From contig JAMXBB010000008.1 of the NCBI GenBank assembly GCA_024138015.1, positions 5,350,107 to 5,414,106 on the forward strand: a DNA stretch of 64,000 bases. The letters run 5' to 3'. Source of the stretch: Lumnitzera littorea (taxonomy: Eukaryota; Streptophyta; Magnoliopsida; Myrtales; Combretaceae). Made by a program: the position numbers and the translations under genes. Below the pieces are notes generated by a model. That model saw only the letters and a list, made by a program, of their open reading frames with translations, searched no databases and was not told the DNA's origin. Position 1 is the stretch's first letter. Each line of letters begins with the position of its first letter. Positions 49,236 to 61,589 of this stretch are shown piece by piece.

Positions 49236-51149
49236 GAGTTGATAATAACATGTAGACCACATAATTCACCTTGGATTTTTGGCATCGGTTTGTACTGTAT
49301 ATCATTTATATCATTAAAGCTCAAAGGAGCTTAAGTAATCCTTTATCATCAAAATATTTATTTACTTTCTATCTAATATTTAAAAAAAAAATTAAAATAA
49401 TCTATTAAAATTATAAACTATGAGTAAATATGTCTCTTTTCCTGTTTTTCTTTTCTTCCAATTCTTCTTTCTCTCTTCCCTATAATATCTTTGCACACAA
49501 TACCTTCCTTATCCCTGGTAGTTGCTAGAGGTATAAATAAGCTAAGCTATCCCTCGAGCTCGACTTATTTTCAGCTAAACTCGGTTTAGTTTAAGCTCGA
49601 TTAGTACATAACTATCTTTCAATTAAACTCAAAGTAAAGCTCATTCAATTAAACTAGTTGAGCTTGAGTTTTAAATATAGACTTGTAAAGGCTAATTTAT
49701 ATTGTTAATGACTTGGCTCATTTATATTATTAGTAACATAGCTCACAAGTACGCTCATAAGCAAGCTCATAGATAGGCTTGTGGGCCTATATTATATTAA
49801 TGTCATGATTTTATTTTTAGTTATATTAATTATTTTTAATAGTTTTTATTTTATTATATATTATATGTTTTTTCCAATTCATATTTTTTTATTCTTATAT
49901 CTATCTACATTATTAAAACCAAAAAGGAGGGTCTTTTGGTATTTTTTTATAGTTCTAAAAAATAACCTTGAAACATATTAAAAATAACCATTAAAACATA
50001 AACTATTCTAATTTATCTTAATAATATGAAGGGCAAATCAAGTAATTTGCTCATTTTTTTCTCTCTTTTAATTCTTTAAATATTTCCTCCGTTTTAGGCT
50101 AATGAAATCTATAAAATGTTGATTGTCATTTTAATTTTTCATTAATTGAGATTCCTTTTTTTTTTTCCTCAAACATAATTGGTTTTTGTTATTATATATG
50201 AATAGCAGCAAAATGGATTGTCTTTTTTTACATGTTCATTTCATCTATAGATGCAACTCTTTATTCTTATCTCACAAATTTATGCTTGAAATCATAAAAC
50301 TTTAGATAATCTCTTTGTAAAGAAAAAAGATAAAAAGGTAAATTTTTAAATTTCATATAAATTTCGAGCTTTGATTTAAGCTTGCATTGAGGCTCATTTA
50401 TCTAAACGAGCTCAATTACGTTTGGGCTTATTTTATTTATATTTTTGGTATTTCAATTTTTTTTATGCATATGGAATAATCTAGAACAATTAAATTAAGT
50501 TGTCACATTTCATTTTAATTTTATGGTTTCCCACAAATCTCATTTCTAATAGAAACACCATCCCCAAGCCCCTTTACGGTTAACTCTTGTTGTTATACGT
50601 AAGAAAAGCTACGGGATGATTTTATATTCTCTATCATCTATTGTTTTCAAGTTGTGGGTTTTTTTTTTTTTCACATTGTTTATTTATTAATTTTAAAGTC
50701 CATACTCATCAATATTATTAAAACCAAAGACACTCCCTTTAGCATATTTAGTGTTTTGATATTTTGTTTTATTTAGGCTTTACTAAATAATCTATACATA
50801 CTAAATAATTATTAATAAATTATTGATGTGTTAGCTTTATTACAATAAAATTTTTTTTATGCAAAATGGTATTTAACTTATAAATCTTCAACCAAAAATT
50901 GTATCTGAACTGAAAATCTTCTATCAATATAACAGCTTCCAATTATAGCTCCGATATTTATAAATTTTAATAATTCTTTAATTAAGTTTTCAATTATTGA
51001 GAAAATATTATTATTATTTATTTGATAATATGTTCAATTGTGCTCATCGCACAAACGGTTTATTTGCTTTTAAAATTTTAGTAGAAGAAAAACTATTAAT
51101 AATTAAGCTTTTTTTAAAAATATTTTATTTTTAAGTGATATGTTTAATT
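49236..51149. other. Gene-free DNA with repeat fragments
   Basis: Holds a repeat-family end at 49899-49950 (TATTAAAACCAAAAAGGAGG), a related one near 50704, and a split block rich in GAGCTCGA/AAGCTC words (49540-49790 and 50340-50430) of hAT-like style. No reading frame is supported. Confidence 0.4.
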
Positions 51150-52013
51150 AAGGATGAGCAGGTCTAAGGTGAGTAAAGTATGAGTCTTACCAATACTCTG
51201 GATATAGATTTTGAAACTTTGTTACTCGTACCTTATCTTATGGTACTGTAGAACTACCATGTATACTATACCTTATAGATTGTATAGGGTTCAGGGTACT
51301 CTATAAAACTTGTAGATTTTTTTCTTTATAAATTTTAATATGTCTATTTTTACATAATATAAAACAAACTTGACCATTTTTTTTATAAGTAATTACTTAA
51401 TTTAGTCAATCTTTTGAATAAAGTAATGAATGAAGTTCATTGAGGTTTATTTGTAATAATTTTTTTTTCCTTAAATGGTTCTTTAACCATTATTATTGTT
51501 GATGGATTTTTACGAAAGTATTATATAAAAAATTTATTATGTAAATAAAGTATTCATTTTATAATAATCACATTGTAGATTCATATAGATTCTTTCTTTT
51601 TTAAATTTAGTAGAATTAGACTTAGTAAATGAGGAAGATGGGATGGAATAAAAATTCAATAAATAAAAGACTAACATGAGGATATCGAGTTTAGTTTAGA
51701 GAATTCATATGATGAGTTTTGTTATTTTTTTCTTTAAGCCCATCCAAAAGAAATTGTATTCTTTTTTATTTAATTAATATTATAGGGTAAGTATAAGGTA
51801 TATTGGAACATATATTTGCACTTTATAATACAGGTTCTAAGATGAGTATAAGGTACCTTGACCTGATGCATGTATTTTATCCTATAAGTATAGATTCTAG
51901 GAAATTATTATCTAAAAATTACCATAGGACCTTAAATACCTAACCAGAATCTACTTGATCAAGTAAGGTCCGGATGGATACCCTATATAATATGGTTACC
52001 TGCTTACCCTTAC
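51150..52013. mobile_element. hAT-type non-autonomous transposon with perfect 8-bp target duplication
   Basis: Left end AAGGATGAGCAGGT and right end (minus strand) GTAAGGGTAAGCAGGT are inverted repeats, and GTTTAATT flanks the element on both sides (51142-51149 and 52014-52021). An 8-bp duplication is the hAT signature. The interior (864 bp) holds repeated TATAAGGTA/ACCTTA words and no transposase, so it depended on an autonomous element. An exact duplication suggests a moderately young insertion. Confidence 0.8.
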
Positions 52014-52021
52014 GTTTAATT

Positions 52022-53459
52022 GTATTTATTTCACAATTAGTTTATTTACTTATTTAAATTTTAGTATAACGTGAAGTTTATTTCACATATGGTCATTATA
52101 AAAGTAATTGATAATTAAAGTATCCTTTATTAATTAGTAATATATTTAATTATAGGTATGAAATTCGACATGAATTCAGATTGGACAATGGAAACTATTA
52201 AAAATATTGATGTAGGATTTCGGTATTATTTATTGTTCCTTTTACAAAAATTTAGTTTTTTGCCTTTATAATAGTTTTGCTATTAATAATTTTTAAGATT
52301 ACACGAGATAATCTTTTAGAATTTTTGAGACTAGAACCTATACTTAAATTTTTTTTTACTCTTAATAATGGTAAGTATAGATTGATTTAATAATTTTTTT
52401 GTATGTATTTAATTTTATGATAGCATTATATGTAAGTTTTGCACATACATTGCAGGTGCTCCATTTACTAGTATGGTTCAAGATTGAAACTTTTAACTTC
52501 TTTTGTTAGAAGAAATTGAATGATCCATCATGACATGGTTTATATACATGGAATAGGATCGTTTTTTTTTTTTAATTTTATTTCCTAAGTGATAATGTGA
52601 AAATTTGAATATGAAATCATGACATATTTGGTGTGCCAAAAATGTATATTTTTTTTAAAACAAATTTCTTCCACGTATGGTGTAATCAAAATTTTATATA
52701 TGTTGAAATTTGACAATCGTAATGGTCCATCATGGTTAACAAACGTTCCTTTTAATTTCGTTAAACTTCAAGAATATTAATTTACCCGAACCAATTATTC
52801 TCTATCAAGTATCAACATTCAACAATTACAAGACAAACACAAAAGCAAATGTCCTTGCACCCGAATGCAAGCTATTTTTCCCTTTAAATTAAATGATAAT
52901 GTATAGAAACTTGATGATTGAAGCATGATGATCATGATGGGTTATTATTTTCAAATTCAAATCAATTGATTACAAAGTTTCTCAATTCCGAAATTTATTG
53001 CATTTTTAGTGTCAAATAAAGTTGCTCTTTTCTTTACTTTTTAAGATATAATCTATACTAATTAAGTGGGGATACTCGTTTTTCATAATGATTTTATCCT
53101 TGTGGTATATAATTTTTTTGTTTGGCTATTTTTGGTAAGGTATTTTCATATTGCACGGTAGGAGATAATCATGAAAAAGCATGCCTTGGAGGAATATAAC
53201 AATTACATCGTAAGCAGCATTTAATTTTGAAGGGCAATTAAGACTTTTTATTGACTAAAGATAAAATATTTCAAAAAAAAAAAAGAAAAGAAAAGAAGAA
53301 GAAGTAATATCTGATAACAATCAACCATGGGGTGGTTTAGAGTCACAATCAAAGAAAAGCAAATAAACTAAAGGGGATGAGGAAATAAGATCACTAAATT
53401 TCCTACACATACCCTTTATAGCTAGGATAGCAATCTAATCCATACACACATTAGCACTT
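52022..53459. other. Gene-free AT-rich DNA
   Basis: No reading frame is supported. ATCTATACTAATTAAGTGGG at 53050-53069 resembles the start of plant Helitron-like elements, but no matching 3' hairpin and CTRR end was found. Confidence 0.4.
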
Positions 53460-54905
53460 TTATTTATTGAGACGAAAAACAGAGATAGGAAAAAGCCTTT
53501 AAACAAAAAATATCTTTGATAATGGATCTGCACTTCCAAGCTGAGATGCCACCATTCAGGATGCTGTTATAGATCAACATACCATCTCTTTCAATTTGAA
53601 TATTAAACCATCCTTTACCCTTAGCCAATACCATTGCTTCTTTGATTACCTGTACTTTTGTGTGCTCCAAATAAACGAAAGAAGACTGTTTGTGCAACCG
53701 CAGCCAATAAGGTACTAGAGTTATCACAACCCACTATCCCTACACTAACTCTTCTCATAGATGGATCTACAATAGCGTTGCAATTTAATTTAATAAACTC
53801 AACATATGGACACTTCCACCTTTGCTTTGGAGTCTTGGTGTTACGTCTTTCCTCAGTCAAAACTTCTGAACATGCCTGCTGCAACTCAAAAACAGCAACT
53901 TGATTCGCTGACCAACCACAACCGACAACGGGGATCTCTGTTAAAAAATACAATTACACCTACATCTCCAAATGTTACAAAAGAGTTCTCCAATTCCCCT
54001 GTAAATTTTGAAAGTCAGCAATAAATTTCAAAAGCCATTCATCAAAGCGGTTAAATCTCATAAGTTCACATGGAACTCCTAGAACGTAAAACCAAACACT
54101 TTTCAACCAATAACAAGCAAAGAATAAATGTTCCACATATTATATTTCCCCACAAAATTTGCAGCAAGGATTCGAAGAGCTATTTCTCTTAAAAAGGTTC
54201 TTATAGGTTGACAAAGCATTGTTACAACATCTCCAAATAAAATGCTTAATATTGGGCATAGTATTAGTAGGCAAGATTATCTTCCACAAATTCATATCAG
54301 CCTGTGAAGATGAAGGATCTCCATCACTATTCTGTCGTCTAACTTTTGCCATTGCTTGCAATATCCAGATTTAGCTGAATAAGAACCACTTCTTTCTTGT
54401 GGCCAAATCAACATATCTTCTTTTAAAGTCGATGATAATAAAATGGCTTTAATTGTTGCTAAAGATTCTTCATCCAGAACATTTTCTACCCTCTCTAACT
54501 GTTACTTCCTTCCCTCTCTATCTATTTATGAATCAACCTTTACATTTGGATTCACTATTGGTTATTTAAAGTTTGCAATCTAAAATTAGATTTGCTTTGA
54601 ACCCATGCATCCTTCCATACCAACACCTTATCTCCTTTACTAATTTGCCAATAGCTATTCTCCAAAATGTATTCCTTTCTTTCTAAATGTTCTTCCAATA
54701 CCATGAAGCCCTACCCTCCCCCTTACGCCAGACCCTAGGTCCTATTTTGGATAAAATAAAATCTACATCGAGAAAGTATATGGTTTTTAATACTTAGACC
54801 TATAATGCATTCATATTCTTAATAATGTGCCAAGCCATCTTTGCTATCATGGCATTATTGAATAGCTCCAAGTCTTTAAAACCAGATTTAGAGCTTAGAG
54901 CTTAT
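53460..54905 (-). pseudogene. L1-type LINE ORF2 remnant (RT C-terminus, zinc-binding domain, RNase H)
   Basis: Read on the minus strand from 54905 downward, the trace opens with SGFKDLELFNNAMIAKMAWHI (in pieces; the end of the RT domain). Next come YWQISKGDKVLVWKDAWV and WPQERSGSYSAKSGY. A zinc-binding RT region follows (about 54140-54360, with FIWRCCNNALSTYKN and CCKFCGE). Last is a plant RNase H-like domain (about 53465-53800, with IKLNCNAIVDPSMRRVSVGI and ILNGGISAWKCRSI). The order is that of plant non-LTR elements. The frame is broken by stops and shifts. The RT N-terminal part and ORF1 are missing because a gypsy LTR begins 18 bp upstream of the last recognisable piece. The proposed 3' end is left of 53460. 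Confidence 0.85.
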
Positions 54906-54922
54906 TCTTTCCTTAACGTACG

Positions 54923-55477
54923 TGTTGTTTTTAGGGTTTAGTCGGTAGAGATTGGAAGTTGTTTGGACTTTACATGGTGATGAGAGCCTATAAGACAATA
55001 AATGGTAAGGGACGTTGGTGTGTTGTCTAATATGGTCACTCCAATGATTAAGTCAACAATATGTTTAGAGAAGAATAGTAAGTATGCTAGATAGTAGAAT
55101 ATAGCTTATGTGTGCAAAGTATCAAGTAGTTTACCTTTGGGTGGTGGCCTTGTATTTATAGAAGAGTAGAGTCGGTAGTTAGAGAGTCGTTAGTGGGTAG
55201 ACACCACATCCATAAATTATGGATAGAGGAGCTATGGGGTTAGTCGTGGGTCACAATTGTAGTAGGTTGTTGGTTGACCTAATTGTTTAACCTTATTCAC
55301 AATGTCATAGCCATTATAGACTGCTACAGTTAGACATGCCATACAATGGGCTTAGGTTGAGGTTGGATGCAAAGGCAAGGAGACTGAATCCAAAGGAGTA
55401 TAGCCTAAGCCATGAACTTAATTAGGTCAGCATGGGCATAAGGGGTCCAAGTCTAAAAGGCCTTATCTATAGTTACA
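54923..55477 (-). mobile_element. 3' LTR of the minus-strand gypsy element
   Basis: Bounded by TGTTG at 54923 on the plus strand and by GTTACA ending at 55477, thus TG..CA. On the minus strand it contains CTTCTATAAATACAAGG, a good TATA box, about 315 bp into the LTR, as expected for an LTR promoter. A polypurine tract lies directly before it on the minus strand. The partner LTR is outside the window, so the ends are inferred from one copy. Confidence 0.68.
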
Positions 55478-55497
55478 TACCCCCTTCCTCCCTTCTT
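55478..55497 (-). other. Polypurine tract
   Basis: On the minus strand, AAGAAGGGAGGAAGGGGGTA abuts the LTR. This is the position and composition of the plus-strand primer of a retrotransposon, and it fixes the direction of the element (minus strand). Confidence 0.68.
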
Positions 55498-56371
55498 GTG
55501 CAGTCTCATTACCGTAATGAAGGCAAGGAGAAAGGAAGGATGGGCTCCTTAGGCGTATGATTGATCTGGTCTTGAAGTGCTCATGTTGGTTAGGTGACAT
55601 GATGATCGTTGTGCTAACGTTAAAGGGGAGGTGTCAACATAGCATGACTGGAATCTAAATTAGGAATATGTTAGATGGGAATGTTCGGCTCGGATGACTT
55701 AAGGGCGGAGTAGAACTGATCGACCCAAGCAATTTGTCACTTAGGTTAAGCCGGGTAGTCAGGCACCAAAGTGAAACACAGAAGGTTCAATCCCCTAAGT
55801 GACAAGGAGTGTTGAGCAATTGGTGCTTTGCTTGGCCAGGGTAGAGTCATCTGAGGAAATGGTAGTAGAGTTGTGTTAAATTGGTACATTCGTGCAAAGG
55901 TGTAATATTGCTAAAGTGCTGTGGTAGATGTAGATGTTAAAGGGGCCTTGAAGCTTCTTGGGGAAGTTAGACTTTTTGAATTCTCTTCTTGGCATGTATT
56001 CCCACGGTGCATTTAATGCAACATGATAAGTATCATATCCTTGCAGTCTCATGAGCAACTTGCAGGAGCTTCATTTTTAAGCTAGCCGTTCAATCAAACC
56101 ATCGATAGGTGTCAGGATCAGGCTACCTTAGGGGAATTGTGTTCATATAGATCCCCATAACTATTAGTGCTCTTCCCTAGATTTTGCGCTTTTAAATACC
56201 TCTTAACAAGATCATTTGCACTTTTTCTACATTTCTCAGTTGCTCTATACTTATCTTAAACAACTTCAATTATATCCTGAATGCTCTTGTCTTCTTAACT
56301 CTTTAAGCTTTCTATTCCTAACTTAGCTTAAGTTTTCAACTTTCCTTTAGCTTTCATTTTTCTACATCAGG
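55498..56371 (+). promoter_or_regulatory. Region upstream of the antisense ORF
   Basis: Non-coding. On the plus strand, TTTTAAATACCTC near 56189 is a possible TATA-like box about 180 bp before the antisense ORF, followed by a CT-rich leader. It may have driven the antisense ORF; this is inferred from position only. Confidence 0.35.
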
Positions 56372-59340
56372 ATGTCTACCAATAGTAGAGTAAACATAAG
56401 TGAGACACCTTTAGATGTATCCAAATACAATTTGACAATAAACTTAGAAGCCATAAGAAGTGATCCTCCCCGCGAAGGAGAATATGAAGTTTCATTATTG
56501 GTATAGTTAGACGAGAGGTCAAGAAAAGCAATGGAGGTGATAGATAGGGCAAAGCTTATTAGTGCCATCCCTAGGGTCGTTTATGAAAGTAATCCCTTGC
56601 CACCACCAATGGATTTGTTCATCAGACTTAAGACGAATAAAGGCCTAAGTGGATGGATTAGCAAGAGTAAGTCATTCACTGTAAATTGGGTCTTGAGTAA
56701 CTTTATGGTTGGACTAACACTAGGCTGGGCAATGTGATTGCTAAGGATGGAGGAGAGCGTGCCTTTGTTGTTAGAGAGGTGCTTTATAGTATCTGAGAAA
56801 TGTTTAGAGTATGGGATGTGCCTCCTCTTTAGTAAGTTTGAGAAGGAACTCTTTAGTTACAACTAGTGCAGTTCGACGTAAATCCCTCTTAATGGGTAGA
56901 GGATGTTAAAGTCATTCTAAGAGCTATGCGAGTATTTGGTGCTTCGAGCTACTCTAAAACTCTTTAACCACTTCTTCCTATGGAAGAGTTTGAACATGTG
57001 GATGTACCTCCAGAATTGTCTAAGGAGGAAATTATTTGTAGGCCTAGTAGATTCTGTAAAGGGTTAGCAGGATGAGTTTTTAGTGGTAAAGTTGCCCAAG
57101 TAAGTAAATTTCTAGACACGATGGATTGCGCTTGGCCGAATTGCTAGTTAGAAGGAGCTTGGCCTTAGTGACGTCAAGGCTACATGAGAAATAATAGCCT
57201 TTATGGCCTTGGAGCATGACCAAGAGATCAATGCCTAGGAGATAATGGAGAGATGCTTCAAGTATTCGATCTCTAAGCTCTTCCCTAGTACGAAGAAGGC
57301 TGTAATGAATAAGTAGATGGAAGGTACAAGCTCTTCCTTAACACGAATAGCTACTTCCATCGTACTAACATAGGCTTATTTGAAACTGTGCTTTGTTTAA
57401 CATCTTTTTAAGGAATGGGAGGATCTTCTTTGCTCATGCTAGTCATGATGAAGTTGATAAATAGTCATGGTAAATTTATCTTGTATTGACATTATTTGTT
57501 TATTTCCTTGTAGGCAAGAAGTTGGTAAGAGAGATACCCTGTCCTTTTGGGCCTAAGATGATGAAGAGGTGCCAAGGTAGGGTGGTGCTGACATCTAAGA
57601 CTGCTAATCCTAAAAGTAAGGCTATGAGGCTAAGGTTAGGGGTTAAAGAGACCAACAGGGTTGATCTTGTAACTTTATGTAAGGGATTCCCTTTAGCGGT
57701 GCCCCTACTAAGCCCCTGGTTGTCGAGCTTGTGAGCATGGTCCTTCCTACAATTGTCTTTATGTCTACTCCTGTAGCCATCATAGTTGTGGACTAGAGTT
57801 TCGGCCTTGATAAGCTGGACGTGGTGATGCTCCCCTTTTCTCCTCAAGGTAAGGGAAAGGAGCATGTAACTAGTGTCGCAATAGAGTTAACGAAGCAGAA
57901 GAGAAAGGTCACTAAGACTATTAAGGATAAGATCACTTAACTAAAGAAGAAGAAGGGGAGGGAGCCTATTAGTTGAATGTATGTTTGTAATTAGTCCTCG
58001 GGTCATTCTTACGGGTATGTCGATGACCTTAAGGATGCCCTCTATAAGGTCTTGAACAAGTTTTAGTGTTTGGGGATAGCGTTGGACTCATTCAAGGACA
58101 AGCTGTACAAGTCCTAAAATGAGGACCTACACCTTTGGAGCAATGAATTCGAGACCAAGAAGGCTAAGGGGAGGCTTCTTAAGCTGAAGTAGGACATTTG
58201 AGGCAGCAACATTATGTTGCGCCATCGAGACCTCAATGAGATCCTTCAACCCTAATGATTGGGCTATTCTCAAAGACCTTTTGAGGACCAAGGTAGATTC
58301 TCCTCTAGAAATAGTAGGTCACTTAAGCTTAGTCATTCGGTAAGTAAGTGTTTGTTTTCCTTAAATTATGTTCTTCTTTGCTAATGTAGCTCTAGGTTTT
58401 TGTTGAGGTTGATCATGGTTCGCCTGTTTCTTTACAATACTATGGCCATATGCAACTCTAGCTGATGTATTACAACACATTGCTCAATGAGGTAATTGAA
58501 TAATGCAAGGTGTTAAGTGCGAACATGGATTTGAGGAAGGCATCATCCCCCTTTAACAAGTTTTATGAAAAATTTAACAAGGCTAATCGACGTCTGTGTC
58601 GCTCTTATGTATAGATAACTATGGTTGGATTGAGGCCTAGAGGTTGGCAAGAGAGGCTGATAAGCTCAAAGCTCAGCTAGAGGAGTAGAAGTCTAAGGCT
58701 GACCTCTTGAAGATGGTGGAGGAAGCGAGGAAGGCTAAAGAGGAGCTCAACCAATGCAATGCCAAGCTGGGTAGGTTAGTCTCAAGGTTAGAGATCGAGC
58801 TGGCGATGAAGGCAGTCAACAGTGAGACTAATAAGAAGTTACTAGAGCTGGTCAGTCACAAAGTCGAGTTGGAGTAGAAGATCTAGAAGCTCCAGGAGGA
58901 AGATAAGGATATGAAGGAGATCATCTCCACATTGGAGATAGGGGAGGTACTTAGCGACATTGCTATTATCAAGGCTATGAGCAAGTTCTTCATGACCCCC
59001 CAGTAGTATGAAGAGCTATAGGACATCTCCACTGAATGTGGTCGGGACATTAGAAGAGACATGCTTATACATCATCTTAGGCTTGACCTAAGCTTCCTAG
59101 ATTGGCTAAATGCTTTAACATACAGGGAGCAGAGGGCGGCTTAAGCAAGAGAGAAGGTTGCCGCTAAGCAATCGATGCAGTTCAAGGTACCCCTCTTGCT
59201 TCTAGGGATAGGTAAGATGTTTCTCCATCTACCTTTACCCTAATAGCTCAGTAGGAGATCACTCCTAAGAGTGCTTCTAAGGATAATTAAGGCAGGGGTG
59301 ATCTTCTTGTTGACTTAAGCTAGCAAACCTCAGCTCCTCC
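56372..59340 (+). pseudogene. Additional antisense ORF of the gypsy element, decayed
   Basis: On the plus strand from ATG 56372 one frame runs to 56737 with a single TAG at 56504-56506 (expected Gln or similar). It opens MSTNSRVNISETPLDVSKYN and continues with PREGEYEVSLL and NPLPPPMDLFIRLKTNKG. Further on, stop-riddled pieces include a Lys/Arg-rich zone (57540-57960) and a long charged coiled coil (about 58650-58990, with KAQLEE, MVEEARKAKEELNQCNAKLG and LEIELAMKAVNSETNKKLLE). This layout, N-terminal globular part, basic middle and coiled coil, resembles proteins annotated as putative plant gypsy-type transposon domain (PF04195). Their function in the element is unknown. More than ten stops rule out a working protein. 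Confidence 0.6.
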
Positions 59341-59782
59341 CTCTACACCTTAAGATAAAACATGTTAAGAGCTGGGATCACAAGTGGATTAGTCCTCCGA
59401 ATGTATAGACATATTGGACTTTTCAAATCTCCCAAAGTTGGTTAATCTGAAATGATAAACTACTATCCCTTTCCCCCCTTTTTTCTTTGCAGTTGTTTAT
59501 TTTTCTTTGTACTTAGGTTAGAAAGACTGTATAGTAGGTCGAGATGCTAGCTTTAATCTTGTAAATACTTTTGAAGTAATGAAATTCAGCTTTTCAATTG
59601 GTGATTTTCCTTTATTTTCTGTTCCCTAGTGCTATTAATATTCTTATCAATTTGTTTCATTTGTTGTACTTATTGGGTAGCATAGCTTAACACTTAGTCG
59701 TTGCTTACTTGTACTTAATTGCTTGGTTATGGAGTTAACTTGTATACTTAGAATTATTTATGAGTAAGGTCAATGCTCATCT

Positions 59783-60053
59783 AATAGGAGTTTCCTCAAT
59801 TATACAAGGGGTGTTTCCCCTTGTAGAGGTTACCCGAAGGGAGGTTAGGTGCATGGTATTTTGTCTTGCCTAGTTATAGGAATTCTTTAATTGTGTAAGG
59901 GGTGTTTTCCCTTACTAAGGTTACCCAAGGAGATTAGATCGGTATTGTTTTGACTTACTTGATTATAGGAGTTCCTTAGTTGTGTAAAGGATATTTCCCT
60001 TTATTAAGATTACCCTAGTAGAGGTCAAGTCGGTGGCATTTCAACCTGCCTAA
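59783..60053. repeat. Tandem repeat, 3 copies of about 90 bp, each with a small hairpin
   Basis: Copies start at about 59783, 59875 and 59964 (periods 92 and 89). Each has TAGGA(G/A)TT.C.T..TT.T near its start, then an inverted word (AAGGGGTGTTTCCCCTT in copy 1, decayed in copy 3), then GGTTACCC and a TTG.CTTGCCTA-type end. They sit between integrase and the antisense ORF. A short (GA)n run follows at 60115-60130. Confidence 0.75.
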
Positions 60054-60326
60054 GCCTAAAGAGGCTTATAAGGGTTCGTTCACCTTTTAAGAGTTAGGAC
60101 TTAGTACAAGAGTAAGAGAGAGAGAGAAATAAAAAATATATGGCATATATATGAGGAACAACACTTTTATTGACGTCTATAAATGTGCTTATAAGAGATT
60201 TATACTTTAATCAAAATAAGGCCAAAGATTATCGACGTTCCAAGTATGCGTGATGAGCTTGCCATCTAATATTTCTAACCTGTATGCTTTGTTTCCTAAG
60301 CTCTCCCTTACCTTGATTGGGTCTTC

Positions 60327-61300
60327 CTAATTAGGGGCCAACATCCCTTGTCCTTCACATGAGTTGGTAGCTTCTAACTTTTGGCAAACCAGGTTGCCAA
60401 CCTTGAATTCCTTATGTCTAACCTTTTTATCGTAATATCTGGCTACTCGATGTTGATAAGTAGTTACCCAAGCTACGGTGAGGTTTCTAATTTCTTCGAT
60501 AGTGTCAATGCTGGCTTGCAGTAGGGACTCGTTTAACATGGAGTTAAAACTTTGAATCCAGACATTGGGAAGCTCAAGCTCGATGGGGAGGATTGCCTTC
60601 GACCCATACGCTATGTAGAATGTGGTCTCACTCATAGAGGTGTAGTAAATGGTCTTGTATCCCTATAGGATATTAGGCAGCTCGTCTAACCAAGTAACTT
60701 GAGCTTAGTCTACCTTAAGGCTCTCAATGACGATCTAATTAGTGGCTTTGACCTAACCATTAAACTGAGGGTAAGGGACTAACGTAAAGTAAAGTGTAGT
60801 GTGGTGCTTAACGTAAAATTCATTAAACTTGAGGTTATCGAACTGATATTTGTTGTCCATGATGAGGGCGTAGGGAACCACAAATCTGGAGATGATATTG
60901 TTCCGATCAAATGACTCAATGCTCTTCCCAATGATCTTATCTACAACCTCGACCTTGACTCGCTTTGTGAAGTAGTTGATGGTTACAATCTTGTATAGCC
61001 ATCCTCTTGAAGACTTATGGAAAGCGCTAAGGATGTCAATGTACCATTAGGCAAACGACCATGGACTAGTCAAGGACTAGAGATTAAGTACTGGGGGTGT
61101 AACTAATTTAGGCATGCTTCTAGCATTGGGTGCACTTTTGAGATATGACCTTAACATCCTACCTCATAGTTGGTTAGTGGTATTCGAGCCATAGAGCTAG
61201 GATATAAAAAGCTTGTGATTGGAATGGTTGTTGCATACTTCATTACGTAGCTCTTCCATAGCATGTAGCCCCTTATTTGCTTGAAGGCATTTGAACAAGG
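60327..61300 (-). pseudogene. Gypsy integrase, inactive
   Basis: Minus-strand trace. It opens with an HHCC-like zone (HAMEELRNEVCNNH near 61230). The core follows: WYIDI near 61045 (first catalytic Asp kept), then MDNKYQFDN at about 60834-60860 (second Asp kept). At the third position the usual Glu of NGQVEATN is Lys (AAA, 60747-60749), with a TAG two codons before it and another three codons after the Lys. The C-terminal part (60327-60635) reads MSETTFYIAYGSKAILPIEL and ends with RVARYYDKKVRHKEFKVGNL, the usual GPY-type region. With the catalytic Glu lost and stops present it is non-functional. Confidence 0.88.
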
Positions 61301-61589
61301 GAAGACTGACTCCCCTACAGTATAGGATACTGTCGATCAATGTGTAGTTGGTGGCATGTTACCTCAGCTTCTTTACCTCTTTCCTATCATCTTTGAGCGT
61401 ACCCTACTCTATGTAACTTCGGATGGGGTCTATTTAGCTCTACTTTGATGGTGCTACCATGAACTCTAAGACAATAGTCGAACCCGAAGTTATGTTCTTC
61501 TCTAGCATATATTCAATGAAAATTTTTTTATCCACCTTAGGCTTTTGTATCTAAGTGAAGGCAAGCCTAAATGGTCAACTTGTTGCTAA

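Noticed and set aside
57500..57865. 121-codon minus-strand frame inside the antisense ORF region
   Set aside because: The plus-strand frames in the same place carry the family-like composition; this one looks like a shadow frame.
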